Of a stretch of 64,000 nt of DNA, positions 41,849-56,231 are shown one piece after another (within the stretch, counting starts at the first letter, position 1; each line of letters begins with the position of its first letter). Origin of the DNA: Actinomyces sp. (GTDB taxonomy: Bacteria > Actinomycetota > Actinomycetes > Actinomycetales > Actinomycetaceae); contig NZ_JARKVC010000018.1 of NCBI RefSeq assembly GCF_029851875.1, positions 1 to 64,000 of the forward strand, in the 5' to 3' direction. The notes under the pieces are model-generated. The model was not told the origin of the DNA. It did not search any database and was given only the letters and a program-made list of their open reading frames with translations. The position numbers and the translations under genes were made by a program.

Positions 41849-43978
41849 TCATGCGGCGGGCTGAGCAGACTCGGTGGCGGCGCTGCCGGCCTCAGCGGAA
41901 GGGCTCGGGGCGGCCGAGGGACTCGTGGCGGCGGCGCTGTCCGCCTTGGGCACGGCGCCCGTAGCAAGGACCTGGTCAAGGCAGTCGGCCATCGCTGTCT
42001 TGGCAGTCGAGCTCAGCTCGCTGAGGCTGTCCAGCCAGATCCACTCGTCCGAGTCCTCAGAGGGGGTCAGGTCCTCCTCGTCCTGGCTGCTGTGCTCCTT
42101 GGCAGAGAGGGCCTTGGCCTGCGTCAGGCACTGGTTGGCCTGCTCGGCGGAGACGACCTGGTGCGTCATGCCAGGAACCGGTAGGTCGTCTGCGGCGTGC
42201 TCCTTGCCATTGGCGTCCGTCCACGAGTCGACGATCCAGTAGTCTCCCATCTTGAAGCCAGACCAGGAGACGGAGCCTGAGCGCTGCTCACGGACCTGGA
42301 CCCCGCCGAGCCCGACGGTGGCATCGACCGTGAGCGCGGGCTCGTCCTCAGCGGCCTTCTCCGAGCTCAGCGTCGCGCGGACCCCAAAGGGGTCGTCGGC
42401 GTAGATGAAGGTCCCCAGCACCTCCTTGCCCGAGAGGTCATAGGCACTTGGCCACGAGGTAGTCGTCTGGGTGGCGACCGCTCCCTGGACCGTCCAGCTC
42501 CCTGGGACCCTTCCGTAGACCTCGCCGAGGTTGGTGGCGGCGTTGACCTGGACGCTCTGGGTCTGCTTGGTCAGGACGCGCACCATGCCGGCCCCGGTCG
42601 TGACCTTGATGCGCTCGACCGGGTAGGGGCCGTCGTCAAGCTCGGTGAGGTCGACGGTCACGGCAGCGGCTCCGTAGGACCCGAGGTTCAAGACCTTGTC
42701 GCTGGACTGAGCGGCGGCCTGGAGCATGCTGTCAGTGACGGTATAGACCACGGGTCGCAGCTCGACGGTGCCCGAGACCGATCCAGGGGGAAGCGCGGTT
42801 CCGAGTGCGAGAGCAGGGACGGCGGCGAGAGCAGCCAGCCACCCGAAGCCGGTCATCCATCCGCCACGCCGACCGCGTAGCGCGCTGACGCTCACCCCCA
42901 GCCCCAGCAGTCCGACGACGGCGCCCGCTGCCACGAGCCCGGCGCCGAGCACACCCAGCGTCCCAGTGGCCACGCTCAGGATGCTGACGGCCAGGGCGAG
43001 GAGGAGCAGACCAAGGACGATGAGCGAGAGTGTGCGACCGGGCCCGGGAACTCGAGGCCTGGGCGGACGCGGCGGCTGGACCGGCTGGACCGGGCGCGCG
43101 GGGACGGCGGGCGGCATCGTCGTCGGAGCGCTGGCTCCTGCAGGTACGGGGGCGTAGGTGTACACCGGTCGCGGGCCAGCGTCAGCCTGCGTCTGAGCCG
43201 CTGACGGCGCCGGTCCGGGTCGAGGCGCGGACGACGGCGCCGCCCCAGCCTGAGGCGCGGCTGCAGGCCGTGGTGCCTGCCACGCCGTCGGACCATAGGG
43301 AGGCACCGGTCCTGCTGCCATTCCTGCGGCCTGGGCCTGACGGTGCTCGCGCCGGCGCTGGAGCGCCCGTGCCACGGCCCAGACAACCAGACACACCACG
43401 GCCACGTTGAGGCCGAGCCACGACAGGCCGACGATCAGGCGGCCGAGGCCCTCGTCGAAGAACCACCCGGGCAGTATGCCGTGGTCGCTCAGCGCGACAC
43501 CGGCCACGACGGCGGTGATCGCGCCGGCCAGGCCTGCGTCGACGTCGCCCTCCAGGGCCTGCTGGACGTGGATGCGCCCGTCGCGCTCCTCAGGGACAAG
43601 CGCCCAGCCCAGCCCGTAGATGATGAGCCCGACGCCGGTGAAGACGCACAGCACCGCCCACACGCAGCGCACGAGAACGGGATCGACGTCGAGACGACGC
43701 GCCAGCCCGCCGGCCACGCCGCCGACCCACCGCTGCTCGGTGCGTACCAGGCCGGTGCGGCGCACGGAGTCGAAGAAGCGGTCTGTGGAACGTGGGCCCC
43801 CAGGGGCCTGGTACTGGTAGCCGGCGGGGCCTGGCTGCGGGGCCTGGAAGCCGGGACCTGCCTGGTAGCCGGGACCTGCCTGGAAGCCGGCTCCGGCCTG
43901 CGTGGACGGGCCGGAGGGCTGGTCAGCGCCCTGGACGGGGTCGTGGGGGGCCTGCGAAGGCTGCTCGGGACTGCTCAT
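41849..43978 (-). CDS. PspC-domain membrane protein
   Basis: The 709-aa product starts with a Gly/Pro/Gln-rich tail with repeated AGPGYQAGPGFQA units (residues about 28-55). A PspC domain follows (RTEQRWVGGVAGGLARRLDVDPVLVRCVWAVLCVFTGVGLIIYGLGWALVPEE). After it come a helix pair, a Pro/Ala linker and further membrane helices near residues 340-430. An extracytoplasmic C-terminal half has a repetitive beta pattern resembling DUF4097/LiaF-type adhesin-like sheets (VTVDLTELDDGPYPVERIKVTTGAGMVRV). It is divergent from the PspC-histidine kinase and likely senses or buffers envelope stress with it. The large cytoplasmic tail and C-terminal Ala/Ser repeat are low complexity. Confidence 0.82.
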   Translation of the reverse strand: MSSPEQPSQAPHDPVQGADQPSGPSTQAGAGFQAGPGYQAGPGFQAPQPGPAGYQYQAPGGPRSTDRFFDSVRRTGLVRTEQRWVGGVAGGLARRLDVDPVLVRCVWAVLCVFTGVGLIIYGLGWALVPEERDGRIHVQQALEGDVDAGLAGAITAVVAGVALSDHGILPGWFFDEGLGRLIVGLSWLGLNVAVVCLVVWAVARALQRRREHRQAQAAGMAAGPVPPYGPTAWQAPRPAAAPQAGAAPSSAPRPGPAPSAAQTQADAGPRPVYTYAPVPAGASAPTTMPPAVPARPVQPVQPPRPPRPRVPGPGRTLSLIVLGLLLLALAVSILSVATGTLGVLGAGLVAAGAVVGLLGLGVSVSALRGRRGGWMTGFGWLAALAAVPALALGTALPPGSVSGTVELRPVVYTVTDSMLQAAAQSSDKVLNLGSYGAAAVTVDLTELDDGPYPVERIKVTTGAGMVRVLTKQTQSVQVNAATNLGEVYGRVPGSWTVQGAVATQTTTSWPSAYDLSGKEVLGTFIYADDPFGVRATLSSEKAAEDEPALTVDATVGLGGVQVREQRSGSVSWSGFKMGDYWIVDSWTDANGKEHAADDLPVPGMTHQVVSAEQANQCLTQAKALSAKEHSSQDEEDLTPSEDSDEWIWLDSLSELSSTAKTAMADCLDQVLATGAVPKADSAAATSPSAAPSPSAEAGSAATESAQPAA

Positions 43979-44114
43979 GGCTCTATGCTCCCGGGCCTGC
44001 CCGCCCCGGCGCGATGAGGGGAGACCCTGACCCGCCCCTGATTCCTCGGCTCCAGACCCCTGGTTCCTACCACAGGGAGGTTTTTCCGTCTCACCCGCGT
44101 GCCACGATGGAGCC

Positions 44115-45467
44115 ATGACGACGACGGCCACGCCACTACGCGCCTCCACGCGCCTGCCGCTGCGCCGCCCCCTGCGTGCCTCCAGGCCCGCCGTGGTCCC
44201 CGGTGCTGAGGGGCCGGGCCTGCCCGGGCAGGCTCCCCGCCGTGTGCTCGGTGGGGTCTGCGCCGGCCTGGCCGCGCACCTGGGGCTGGCGGTGACGGGG
44301 GTACGCCTGGCCATGGTGGCGGCCGCCTTCGTCGCAGGATCAGGCCTGCTGCTCTACCTCCTGCTGTGGGCCCTCGTCCCTGCAGGCGATCCCTGGGCCG
44401 AGGCTGCCGGCCAGCTCCCGCCCGCACGCGCCCGGCTCGCCTCGCGCTTGCAGACCCCTTCCGACGGCGTCTCACGCCTGTCCGCCAACGCCACCACGCT
44501 GCTGGGCGGGGGCGCGCTCGTGCTGGCCGCGCTGCTCATCACCGTGTGGCGCTCTGGCTATCTCCCGGCCGGACAGTGGCTGCTGCCCGCCCTCGTCGTG
44601 GCAGCAGGCGCCGCCCTGTCCTGGTCTCAGATCGACGCCGTGACCGGGCCTGAGCGTGACCGTGGTGCCGTCCTGCGTCTGGCGGGCGGGGTGGTCCTGG
44701 CCGCCGTGGGCATCCTCCTGGCCATCGGAGCGGACACCCCACCACGCGTCCTGCTGACCGGGGCGCTGACGGGCGGTGCGCTGGTCATCTGCATCGCGCT
44801 CGTGCTCGCGCCCGTGTGGCTGCAGACCAACCGGGCCATGAGCCAGGCCCGCGCCGCCGAGGTGCGCGAGGCCGAGCGCGCGGACATCGCCGCCCACCTT
44901 CACGACTCTGTCCTTCAGACCCTCACCCTCATCCGCAAACGGGCTGACGAGCCTGAGACCGTGGCCCGTCTGGCCCGTTCCCAGGAGAGGGAGCTGCGTG
45001 CCTGGCTCTACACCGACCGCCCGGAGGCTGGCACCTCGGTGGCCGACGCCGTGCGAGACCTGGTGGGGGAGACTGAGGACCGCTACGGCGTGGGGATCGA
45101 CCTCGTCGTCGTCGGGGAGCGTGCCCCGGACCGTGAGACCGAGATCGTCGTGGCCGCGGCCCGTGAGGCCCTGTCCAACGCCGTGCGCCACGGTGCCCCG
45201 CCAGTGAGCGTCTACGCCGAGATCACGGCGGAGAGGCTGGAGGTGTTCGTGCGTGACCGTGGGCCCGGCTTTGACCTTGACGAGATCGCCTCAGACCGCC
45301 ACGGCGTGCGCGAGTCGATCATCGCCCGCATGTCTCGCCACGGCGGCCAGGCCAGGATCCGCCGTCTGGAGCAGGGGACCGAGGTCCACCTGACGCTGGC
45401 CTCGCCGCTCCCCTCCTCCTCCGCCTCCTCCTCAACCCGTCCTACCTCCGTATCCTCAGGATCATGA
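44115..45467 (+). CDS. Sensor histidine kinase with N-terminal PspC domain
   Basis: The 450-aa membrane kinase begins with a PspC motif (RVLGGVCAGLAAHLGLAVTGVRLAM). About five membrane helices follow up to residue 235. The DesK-type dimerisation region EAERADIAAHLHDSVLQTL has phosphoacceptor His263. A HATPase_c domain ends it (AAREALSNAVRHGAPPVSVY, RDRGPGFDLDEI). Its stop overlaps the response-regulator start in ATGATG. It is divergent from a second PspC protein, with 136 bases between the genes. A role in sensing cell-envelope damage, as for LiaSR-like systems, is inferred. Confidence 0.9.
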   Translation: MTTTATPLRASTRLPLRRPLRASRPAVVPGAEGPGLPGQAPRRVLGGVCAGLAAHLGLAVTGVRLAMVAAAFVAGSGLLLYLLLWALVPAGDPWAEAAGQLPPARARLASRLQTPSDGVSRLSANATTLLGGGALVLAALLITVWRSGYLPAGQWLLPALVVAAGAALSWSQIDAVTGPERDRGAVLRLAGGVVLAAVGILLAIGADTPPRVLLTGALTGGALVICIALVLAPVWLQTNRAMSQARAAEVREAERADIAAHLHDSVLQTLTLIRKRADEPETVARLARSQERELRAWLYTDRPEAGTSVADAVRDLVGETEDRYGVGIDLVVVGERAPDRETEIVVAAAREALSNAVRHGAPPVSVYAEITAERLEVFVRDRGPGFDLDEIASDRHGVRESIIARMSRHGGQARIRRLEQGTEVHLTLASPLPSSSASSSTRPTSVSSGS

Positions 45468-46189
45468 TGGCCTCGACCTCCTCCGCCCCCGCCGGCCCCG
45501 CCTCACAGGAGGGTTCCAGCAGCCAGGCCCGTGCCCGCCTGCGCCTCCTCGTCGTCGACGACCACGCCCTGGTGCGTGCCGGAGTACGTAGCGAGTTGAC
45601 CTCCCACGCCGCTGACCTCGAGGTGGTGGCCGAGGCCGACGACGTCGAGGGCGCGATCGCCGCGGTCCACACCCTCGTGCCCGACGTCGTCCTCCTCGAC
45701 GTCCACCTGCCCGGTGGCAACGGCGGGGGAGGGGCGGAGGTTGTGGCCTCCTGCCACGACGTACCCGCCACCCGCTTCCTGGCGCTGAGCGTCTCCGACG
45801 CCTCCGAGGACGTCGTCGGCGTCATCCGCGCCGGAGCCCGCGGCTACGTCACCAAGGCCATCTCCACCGCGGACCTGGCCCAGGCCGTGAGACGCGTGGC
45901 CGCCGGTGACGCCGCCTTCTCCCCGCGGCTGGCCGGCTTCGTCCTGGACGCCTTCGGGGCCGGGGCGGGAGAGGTGGCCGTGGCCGACTCCGAGCTGGAC
46001 CGTCTGTCCGCGCGCGAGCGTGAGGTCATGCGGCTCATCGCCCGGGGCTACACCTACAAGGAGTGCGCCTCCGAGCTGTTCATCTCGGTCAAGACTGTTG
46101 AGACCCACGTGTCTGCCGTGCTGCGCAAGCTCCAGCTGTCCAACCGCAACGAGCTCACCCGCTGGGCCGCAGCGCGGCGCATCGTGTGA
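45464..46189 (+). CDS. NarL/LuxR-type response regulator
   Basis: The 241-aa protein has a receiver domain with the phosphorylation site Asp79 in VVLLDVHLPGG, Thr/Ser at ALSVSD and Lys in YVTKAIS. A LuxR helix-turn-helix follows (LSAREREVMRLIARGYTYKECASELFISVKTVETHVSAVLRKL). A Ser/Ala-rich tail of about 20 residues precedes the receiver. The start overlaps the kinase stop by four bases (ATGA; the ATG at 45467 is an alternative). It is the cognate partner of that kinase and probably controls the divergent PspC genes. Confidence 0.93.
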   Translation: MMASTSSAPAGPASQEGSSSQARARLRLLVVDDHALVRAGVRSELTSHAADLEVVAEADDVEGAIAAVHTLVPDVVLLDVHLPGGNGGGGAEVVASCHDVPATRFLALSVSDASEDVVGVIRAGARGYVTKAISTADLAQAVRRVAAGDAAFSPRLAGFVLDAFGAGAGEVAVADSELDRLSAREREVMRLIARGYTYKECASELFISVKTVETHVSAVLRKLQLSNRNELTRWAAARRIV

Positions 46190-46223
46190 GGCGGTCGCCA
46201 GGGGCGGGCAGGATCGTGGGAGG

Positions 46224-46952
46224 ATGACCGACGTGAACGAGGAGCGGACCCTGGGCACCGTCGTGGCGCACGTGCGTGACGGCGGTCTCGCCATCATCCC
46301 GACCGACACCGTCTACGGCATCGGTGCCCTCGCCTCGGACGCGGTCGCCGTCGCGAGCCTGCTCGCGGCCAAGGGCCGTGGGCGCCAGATGCCTCCGCCC
46401 GTCCTCGTGGCGGGGCCCGACCAGCTTGACGGCGTCGTCGCGTCCCTCCCGCCCGCCGCCAGGGCGCTCATGGAGGCCTTCTGGCCCGGGGCCCTGACCA
46501 TCATCCTCGACGCCGCCCCGGACCTGGGCTGGGACCTGGGGGAGACCGGCGGCACCATCGCCGTGCGCATGCCTGACCACCCTCTCGCCCTGGAGCTGCT
46601 GCGCGCCGTCGGCCCGATGGCGGTCACCAGCGCCAACCGCACCGGCCAGCCCCCGGCCACTGACGCCGCCAGCGGGCGGGCGGCCTTCCCCGGCCGCGTG
46701 CGCGAGGCTGGTTCGCCCGGTGCCGGGTCAGGGCGCCACAGCGAGGAGGAGATTCTCCTGCTTGACGGCGGAGCCACCCCTGGACCGGTCCCGTCCACGA
46801 TCGTCTCGCTGGCCGGGGACCGTGCCCGCTGCCCCCGCATCATCCGCGACGGCGTGCTCTCACCCAGCCGGCTCGCCGCCGTCCTCGACCCCCTCCTGGC
46901 TCAGGCGGGAGCGGCCCCGATGGCGACCAGCAGCGAGGTCCGGCGTCCGTGA
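46224..46952 (+). CDS. L-threonylcarbamoyladenylate synthase (Sua5/YrdC)
   Basis: The 242-aa enzyme makes threonylcarbamoyl-AMP from threonine, bicarbonate and ATP for the t6A37 modification of tRNA. The family hallmarks are IIPTDTVYGIGALASD at residues 24-39, KGRGRQMPPPVLV, FWPGALTIIL, IAVRMPDHPLALELL, TSANRTGQPPATD and PSTIVSL. A Ser/Gly-rich insertion of about 20 residues follows residue 155. The ATG at 46224 is chosen by the purine-rich AGGATCGTGGGAGG just before it. Its stop overlaps the next start (GTGA). The pairing with a wecA-type gene ahead of atp is common in actinobacteria. Confidence 0.92.
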   Translation: MTDVNEERTLGTVVAHVRDGGLAIIPTDTVYGIGALASDAVAVASLLAAKGRGRQMPPPVLVAGPDQLDGVVASLPPAARALMEAFWPGALTIILDAAPDLGWDLGETGGTIAVRMPDHPLALELLRAVGPMAVTSANRTGQPPATDAASGRAAFPGRVREAGSPGAGSGRHSEEEILLLDGGATPGPVPSTIVSLAGDRARCPRIIRDGVLSPSRLAAVLDPLLAQAGAAPMATSSEVRRP

Positions 46953-48085
46953 GGCTCTACCTGCTCATCATGCTCATCGCGGCGGCCGTCACCTACCTGA
47001 CGGTCCCCGTGGTCCGCCACGTCGCCCTGGTCACTAACGCTCTCACCCCCGTGCGTGCCCGGGACGTGCACTCCATGCCGGTCCCCCGCCTGGGCGGGGT
47101 GGCGATGTTCGTCGGCTTTGCCACGGCCATGGCGGTGGCCTCCCGCGTGCCCTTCCTCGGTGGTGTCATTGACCGCTCGGCCTGGGCCGTGGTGCTGGGA
47201 GCGGGGCTGGTGTGCCTGCTGGGCGTCATCGATGACCTGTGGGACCTGGACTGGCTCACCAAGCTCTCCGGGCAGGTGCTGGCGGCTGGCCTCATGGCCT
47301 GGCAAGGGGTCCAGCTCATTACCTTCCCCGTGGGCGGGCTGACCATCGGCTCCTCGCGCCTGTCACTGATCTCCACGGTGCTCGTGGTGGTCGCGGCGAT
47401 CAACGCCGTCAACTTCGTTGACGGTCTGGACGGGCTGGCGGCCGGCATCATCGGGATCGGCGCCAGCGCCTTCTTCGCCTACGTCTACGTGCTCACGCGT
47501 ATGACCTCGCCGGGGTCCTACACCTCGCTGGCGGCCACGGTGGTGGCGGCGCTGCTGGGCATCTGCCTGGGGTTCCTGCCCCACAACTTCCACCCCGCCA
47601 AGATCTTCATGGGGGACTCCGGCTCGATGCAGCTGGGGCTGCTGTCGGCCGCGGGCACGATCATCGTCACTGGCCAGATCGACCCCGGCGCCTTCGCCGG
47701 GCAGACGGCCCTGCCGGTCTTCCTGCCGATCCTGCTGCCGCTGGCCGTTCTCCTCCTGCCGCTGACGGACATGATGATGGCCATCGTGCGCCGTACCCGA
47801 GCGGGCCACAGCCCCTTCCACCCTGACCGCATGCACATGCACCACCGTCTCCTGGCGGCCGGGCACTCCCACCGTCGTGCCGTGCTGGTGATGTACCTGT
47901 GGGCTGCCGTCGCCTCCTACTCCGTGGCGGCGACGGCCTTCTTCCCCCTGCGCTGGGTGCTGGCCGGGACAGGAATCGCTCTGGTGCTCAACGTTCTCAT
48001 CACGGTCGACCTCATGCCGGGCCTTCGTCAGGCCTGGCGGCGACGCATGACGACCCGTCGGATCCGCCCGAAGGACCTTTCATGA
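46949..48085 (+). CDS. Undecaprenyl-phosphate GlcNAc-1-phosphate transferase (WecA/TagO type)
   Basis: The 378-aa membrane enzyme starts cell-wall glycopolymer synthesis on undecaprenyl phosphate. It has eleven predicted helices and all catalytic loops of the family: the substrate loop HSMPVPRLGG, GVIDDLWDLDWL (Asp-Asp), NFVDGLDGLAAG, FMGDSGSMQLG and the HPDRMHMHHRL histidine motif. It is closer to WecA/TagO than to MraY. The GTG at 46949 overlaps the upstream stop, and its own stop overlaps the next gene (ATGA), so three genes are tightly coupled. Confidence 0.93.
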   Translation: MRLYLLIMLIAAAVTYLTVPVVRHVALVTNALTPVRARDVHSMPVPRLGGVAMFVGFATAMAVASRVPFLGGVIDRSAWAVVLGAGLVCLLGVIDDLWDLDWLTKLSGQVLAAGLMAWQGVQLITFPVGGLTIGSSRLSLISTVLVVVAAINAVNFVDGLDGLAAGIIGIGASAFFAYVYVLTRMTSPGSYTSLAATVVAALLGICLGFLPHNFHPAKIFMGDSGSMQLGLLSAAGTIIVTGQIDPGAFAGQTALPVFLPILLPLAVLLLPLTDMMMAIVRRTRAGHSPFHPDRMHMHHRLLAAGHSHRRAVLVMYLWAAVASYSVAATAFFPLRWVLAGTGIALVLNVLITVDLMPGLRQAWRRRMTTRRIRPKDLS

Positions 48086-48528
48086 CTCCCACCTCACTGT
48101 CTCCTGGCCCGCTCAGTTACCAGGAGGTCTTTCGCCGCACTGCCCGGCGTGTGCTCGTCCTCGGCCTCGCGCTGGCGGCCCTGGCGCTGGCAGGGGGTGC
48201 GGTCACAGGTGGCCAGGCCTGGGCTGGCGCGCTGTGGGGGGCCGGGGCCGGGGCCGTGCTGACGATCGTGACGGCGGCGGCGCTGGCCGTGCCCTGGGAC
48301 CGCTACCCGCTCCTGGCCTCCAGCGGTGTCATGATCTCCTTCGCCGCCAAGATCGTGGTCATGGTCGCCGTCGTGCTGCTCGCGGGGCCGCACCGAGGCA
48401 GCTTCTCCCCAGGCTGGTTCTTCGTCAGCCTGGCTGTGATCCTTCTCGCGGTCACGGCTGTCGAGGTCGGTAGCCTGGCCACAGGCCGTACGCTGACCGT
48501 CCAACCGTTCCAGGACACTGAGGACTGA
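48082..48528 (+). CDS. AtpI-like membrane protein
   Basis: The 148-aa protein has four predicted membrane helices (starting ARRVLVLGLALAALALAGG). Its position, between the wecA-type gene (ATGA overlap) and atpB, is that of the AtpI/'ATP synthase protein I' of actinobacteria. AtpI assists assembly of the c-ring in other bacteria. The sequence itself is weakly conserved, so the call rests largely on size, topology and position. Confidence 0.72.
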   Translation: MTPTSLSPGPLSYQEVFRRTARRVLVLGLALAALALAGGAVTGGQAWAGALWGAGAGAVLTIVTAAALAVPWDRYPLLASSGVMISFAAKIVVMVAVVLLAGPHRGSFSPGWFFVSLAVILLAVTAVEVGSLATGRTLTVQPFQDTED

Positions 48529-48530
48529 GG

Positions 48531-48558
48531 TGGACCACGCGTGACTTTCGGCTAGAGT
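48531..48558 (+). promoter_or_regulatory. Possible atp operon promoter
   Basis: TGGACC (48531-48536) and TAGAGT (48553-48558) are spaced by 16 bases just after the atpI-like stop, about 50 bases before atpB. Confidence 0.4.
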
Positions 48559-48611
48559 GACGCACGGCGCCGTCCCGTCCCGACGGTATCCCGTCATCCA
48601 AAGGAGGCCTG

Positions 48612-51152
<2,541 letters not shown>

Positions 51153-51215
51153 CGCCGCCCGCACCACACGTCCCGGTCCCGCGGACCGGTTCCACCACCC
51201 ACAAGGAGACGACAG

Positions 51216-52847
<1,632 letters not shown>

Positions 52848-52848
52848 C

Positions 52849-53793
52849 GTGGCAGGCAACCAGCGCGTCTACAAGCAGCGGATCCGCTCCACCCAGACCC
52901 TCCAGAAGGTCTTCAGGGCGATGGAGCTCATCGCCTCCTCGCGGATCGGTGTTGCGCGTCGCAACGCTCAGGAGGCGGGTCCCTATGACCACGCCCTGAG
53001 CCAGGCGGTGGCCGCCGTTGGCACCCACTCCAGCCTTGACCACCCCATCACCCAGGAACGCAGCGACACCAGGCGTGTGGCGGTCCTCGTGGTCACCTCG
53101 GACCGAGGCATGGCCGGTGCGTACTCCGCCACCGTCCTGCGGGAGTCGGAGCGACTGATCGACCAGCTGGTCAGTGAGGGCAAGGAGCCGGTGGTCTTCA
53201 CCGCCGGACGCCGCGCCCTGTCCTACTTCTCCTTCCGCGAGCGCGAGGTCGAGCGCTCCTGGACCGGGGAGTCGGACCGCCCCGGCGAGGAGATGATCGA
53301 GGACGTCGCCCAGGCCCTCCTGGAGAGCTTCCTGGCTCCTGCCGAGCAGGGTGGCGTGGCCGAGGTGCACATCGTCTTCACCCGCTACGTCTCGATGGTC
53401 TCCCAGGTCCCCGAGGTCCGGCGGATGCTTCCGCTGACAGTCGTGGACGTGGACGGTCCCGGCGAGCTGGACCGTGAGGACCACGTGCGCGGTACGGAGT
53501 ACCAGAAGGCTGAGACCACGGGCGCTGCCCCGCTCTACGAGTTCGCACCCTCAGCCGAGCTGGTCCTGGACGCGCTGCTGACCCGCTACGTGCGCAGCCG
53601 CATCCGCAACGCCCTCCTCCAGGCCGCCGCCTCGGAGCTGGCCAGCCGCCAGCAGGCCATGCACACGGCCACGGACAACGCCGAGGACCTCATCAACACC
53701 TACACCAGGCTCGCCAACCAGGCGCGCCAGGGAGACATCACCCAGGAGATCTCTGAGATCGTCTCGGGTGCTGACGCCCTAGCCGCTGAGTAG
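52849..53793 (+). CDS. atpG: ATP synthase F1 subunit gamma
   Basis: The GTG at 52849 follows AGAGGGG, one base after the atpA stop. The 314-aa central shaft has the N-terminal helix RIRSTQTLQKVFRAMELIASS, VVTSDRGMAGAYSA in the middle, and the C-terminal helix SRIRNALLQAAASELASRQQAMHTATDNA. Confidence 0.97.
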   Translation: MAGNQRVYKQRIRSTQTLQKVFRAMELIASSRIGVARRNAQEAGPYDHALSQAVAAVGTHSSLDHPITQERSDTRRVAVLVVTSDRGMAGAYSATVLRESERLIDQLVSEGKEPVVFTAGRRALSYFSFREREVERSWTGESDRPGEEMIEDVAQALLESFLAPAEQGGVAEVHIVFTRYVSMVSQVPEVRRMLPLTVVDVDGPGELDREDHVRGTEYQKAETTGAAPLYEFAPSAELVLDALLTRYVRSRIRNALLQAAASELASRQQAMHTATDNAEDLINTYTRLANQARQGDITQEISEIVSGADALAAE

Positions 53794-55305
<1,512 letters not shown>

Positions 55306-55307
55306 CC

Positions 55308-55655
55308 ATGGCGGGTACGCGTGAGCTGAGGGTCGAGGTCGTCTCCCGTCGTGGGGGGACGGCGTGGCAGGGCGTCGCCCGCAGCGTCTCGGTCCCGCTG
55401 ATCGACGGTGAGCTGGGTGTGCTACCTGGTCGTCAGCCGGTCCTGGCTCTGCTGGGCCGCGGCGGGGTGCGCATCGAGACCGCGCAGGGCGAGCCGGTGA
55501 CCATCCGGGTCGCTGGTGGCTTCTGCTCGGTGGACCACGACGTCGTCACCGTGGCGGCTGACCGTGTTGACTCCGAGATCACCGGAGACGACGCCTCGGA
55601 TATCGATCTGGTCAGCGAGCACGTCGTGGCGACCGACTCGGAGGACCTGGACTGA
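55308..55655 (+). CDS. atpC: ATP synthase F1 subunit epsilon
   Basis: The ATG at 55308 is two bases after the atpD stop; a GTG at 55302 would overlap it. The 115-aa product keeps the N-terminal beta-sandwich (SVPLIDGELGVLPGRQPVLALLGRGGVRI). It lacks the long C-terminal helical hairpin of E. coli epsilon, as is usual in actinobacteria. Confidence 0.93.
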   Translation: MAGTRELRVEVVSRRGGTAWQGVARSVSVPLIDGELGVLPGRQPVLALLGRGGVRIETAQGEPVTIRVAGGFCSVDHDVVTVAADRVDSEITGDDASDIDLVSEHVVATDSEDLD

Positions 55656-55656
55656 G

Positions 55657-56061
55657 ATGACGGCGACGGGCTGGTGCGTGCTCGCGGTGCTTGCCGCCGC
55701 GCTGGTGCTCGTCGTCCTCATCCTCCTACGGGTGCGCCTGCTGGCCAGCCAGGTCGGCTCCTTCGAGTGCGCGCTGCGCCGCCCGGAGGACCGCCGCTGG
55801 ATGAGCGGGGTCGCCTGCTTCGGCGACGAGGCGGTGGAGTGGTACCGGCTCATCTCCCTGTCCTGGCGCCCGAAGCTCCGGATGCCTCGTGAGGAGATGG
55901 TCCTGGCGGACGCACGGCGGCGGGGCACCGCAGGCCACGTCGTCGACGTCGCCTGCCAGGTGGGGCAGGCGCGCTACGACCTGGGCATGCTGGAGGACTC
56001 CCACTCGGCCCTGGTGGCGTGGCTGGAGTCAGCGGCACCCACCCAGCCGCGGCTGTTCTAG
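55657..56061 (+). CDS. DUF2550 family membrane protein
   Basis: The 134-aa protein starts one base after the atpC stop. It has one N-terminal membrane helix (about residues 5-26) and a cytoplasmic domain with FECALRRPEDRRWMSGVACFGDEAVEWYRLISLSWRPKL, the family core. DUF2550 genes follow atpC in many actinobacteria, so it is probably co-expressed with the ATP synthase. Its function is unknown. Confidence 0.88.
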   Translation: MTATGWCVLAVLAAALVLVVLILLRVRLLASQVGSFECALRRPEDRRWMSGVACFGDEAVEWYRLISLSWRPKLRMPREEMVLADARRRGTAGHVVDVACQVGQARYDLGMLEDSHSALVAWLESAAPTQPRLF

Positions 56062-56231
56062 GCGAGAGCCAGCGTGCGAGCGTGTCGGCCGGGACGTCGG
56101 GCTCGGATCAAGCCTGTCTCATAAGCCCCTGCGTTGGTGTGCTTTCACGCCACGGTCGCGTTAGAATGACGCGATCGCGTGGCGGCTCGCGTTGCGCGCA
56201 TCACTGTCCCAGGCGATCGGAGGTGGTCCTT

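Noticed and set aside
41849-44314. Longer start for the PspC protein (821 codons)
   Set aside because: The extra N-terminal part overlaps the divergent kinase gene and its promoter region and is Arg/Pro-rich. The ATG at 43978 gives a normal start.
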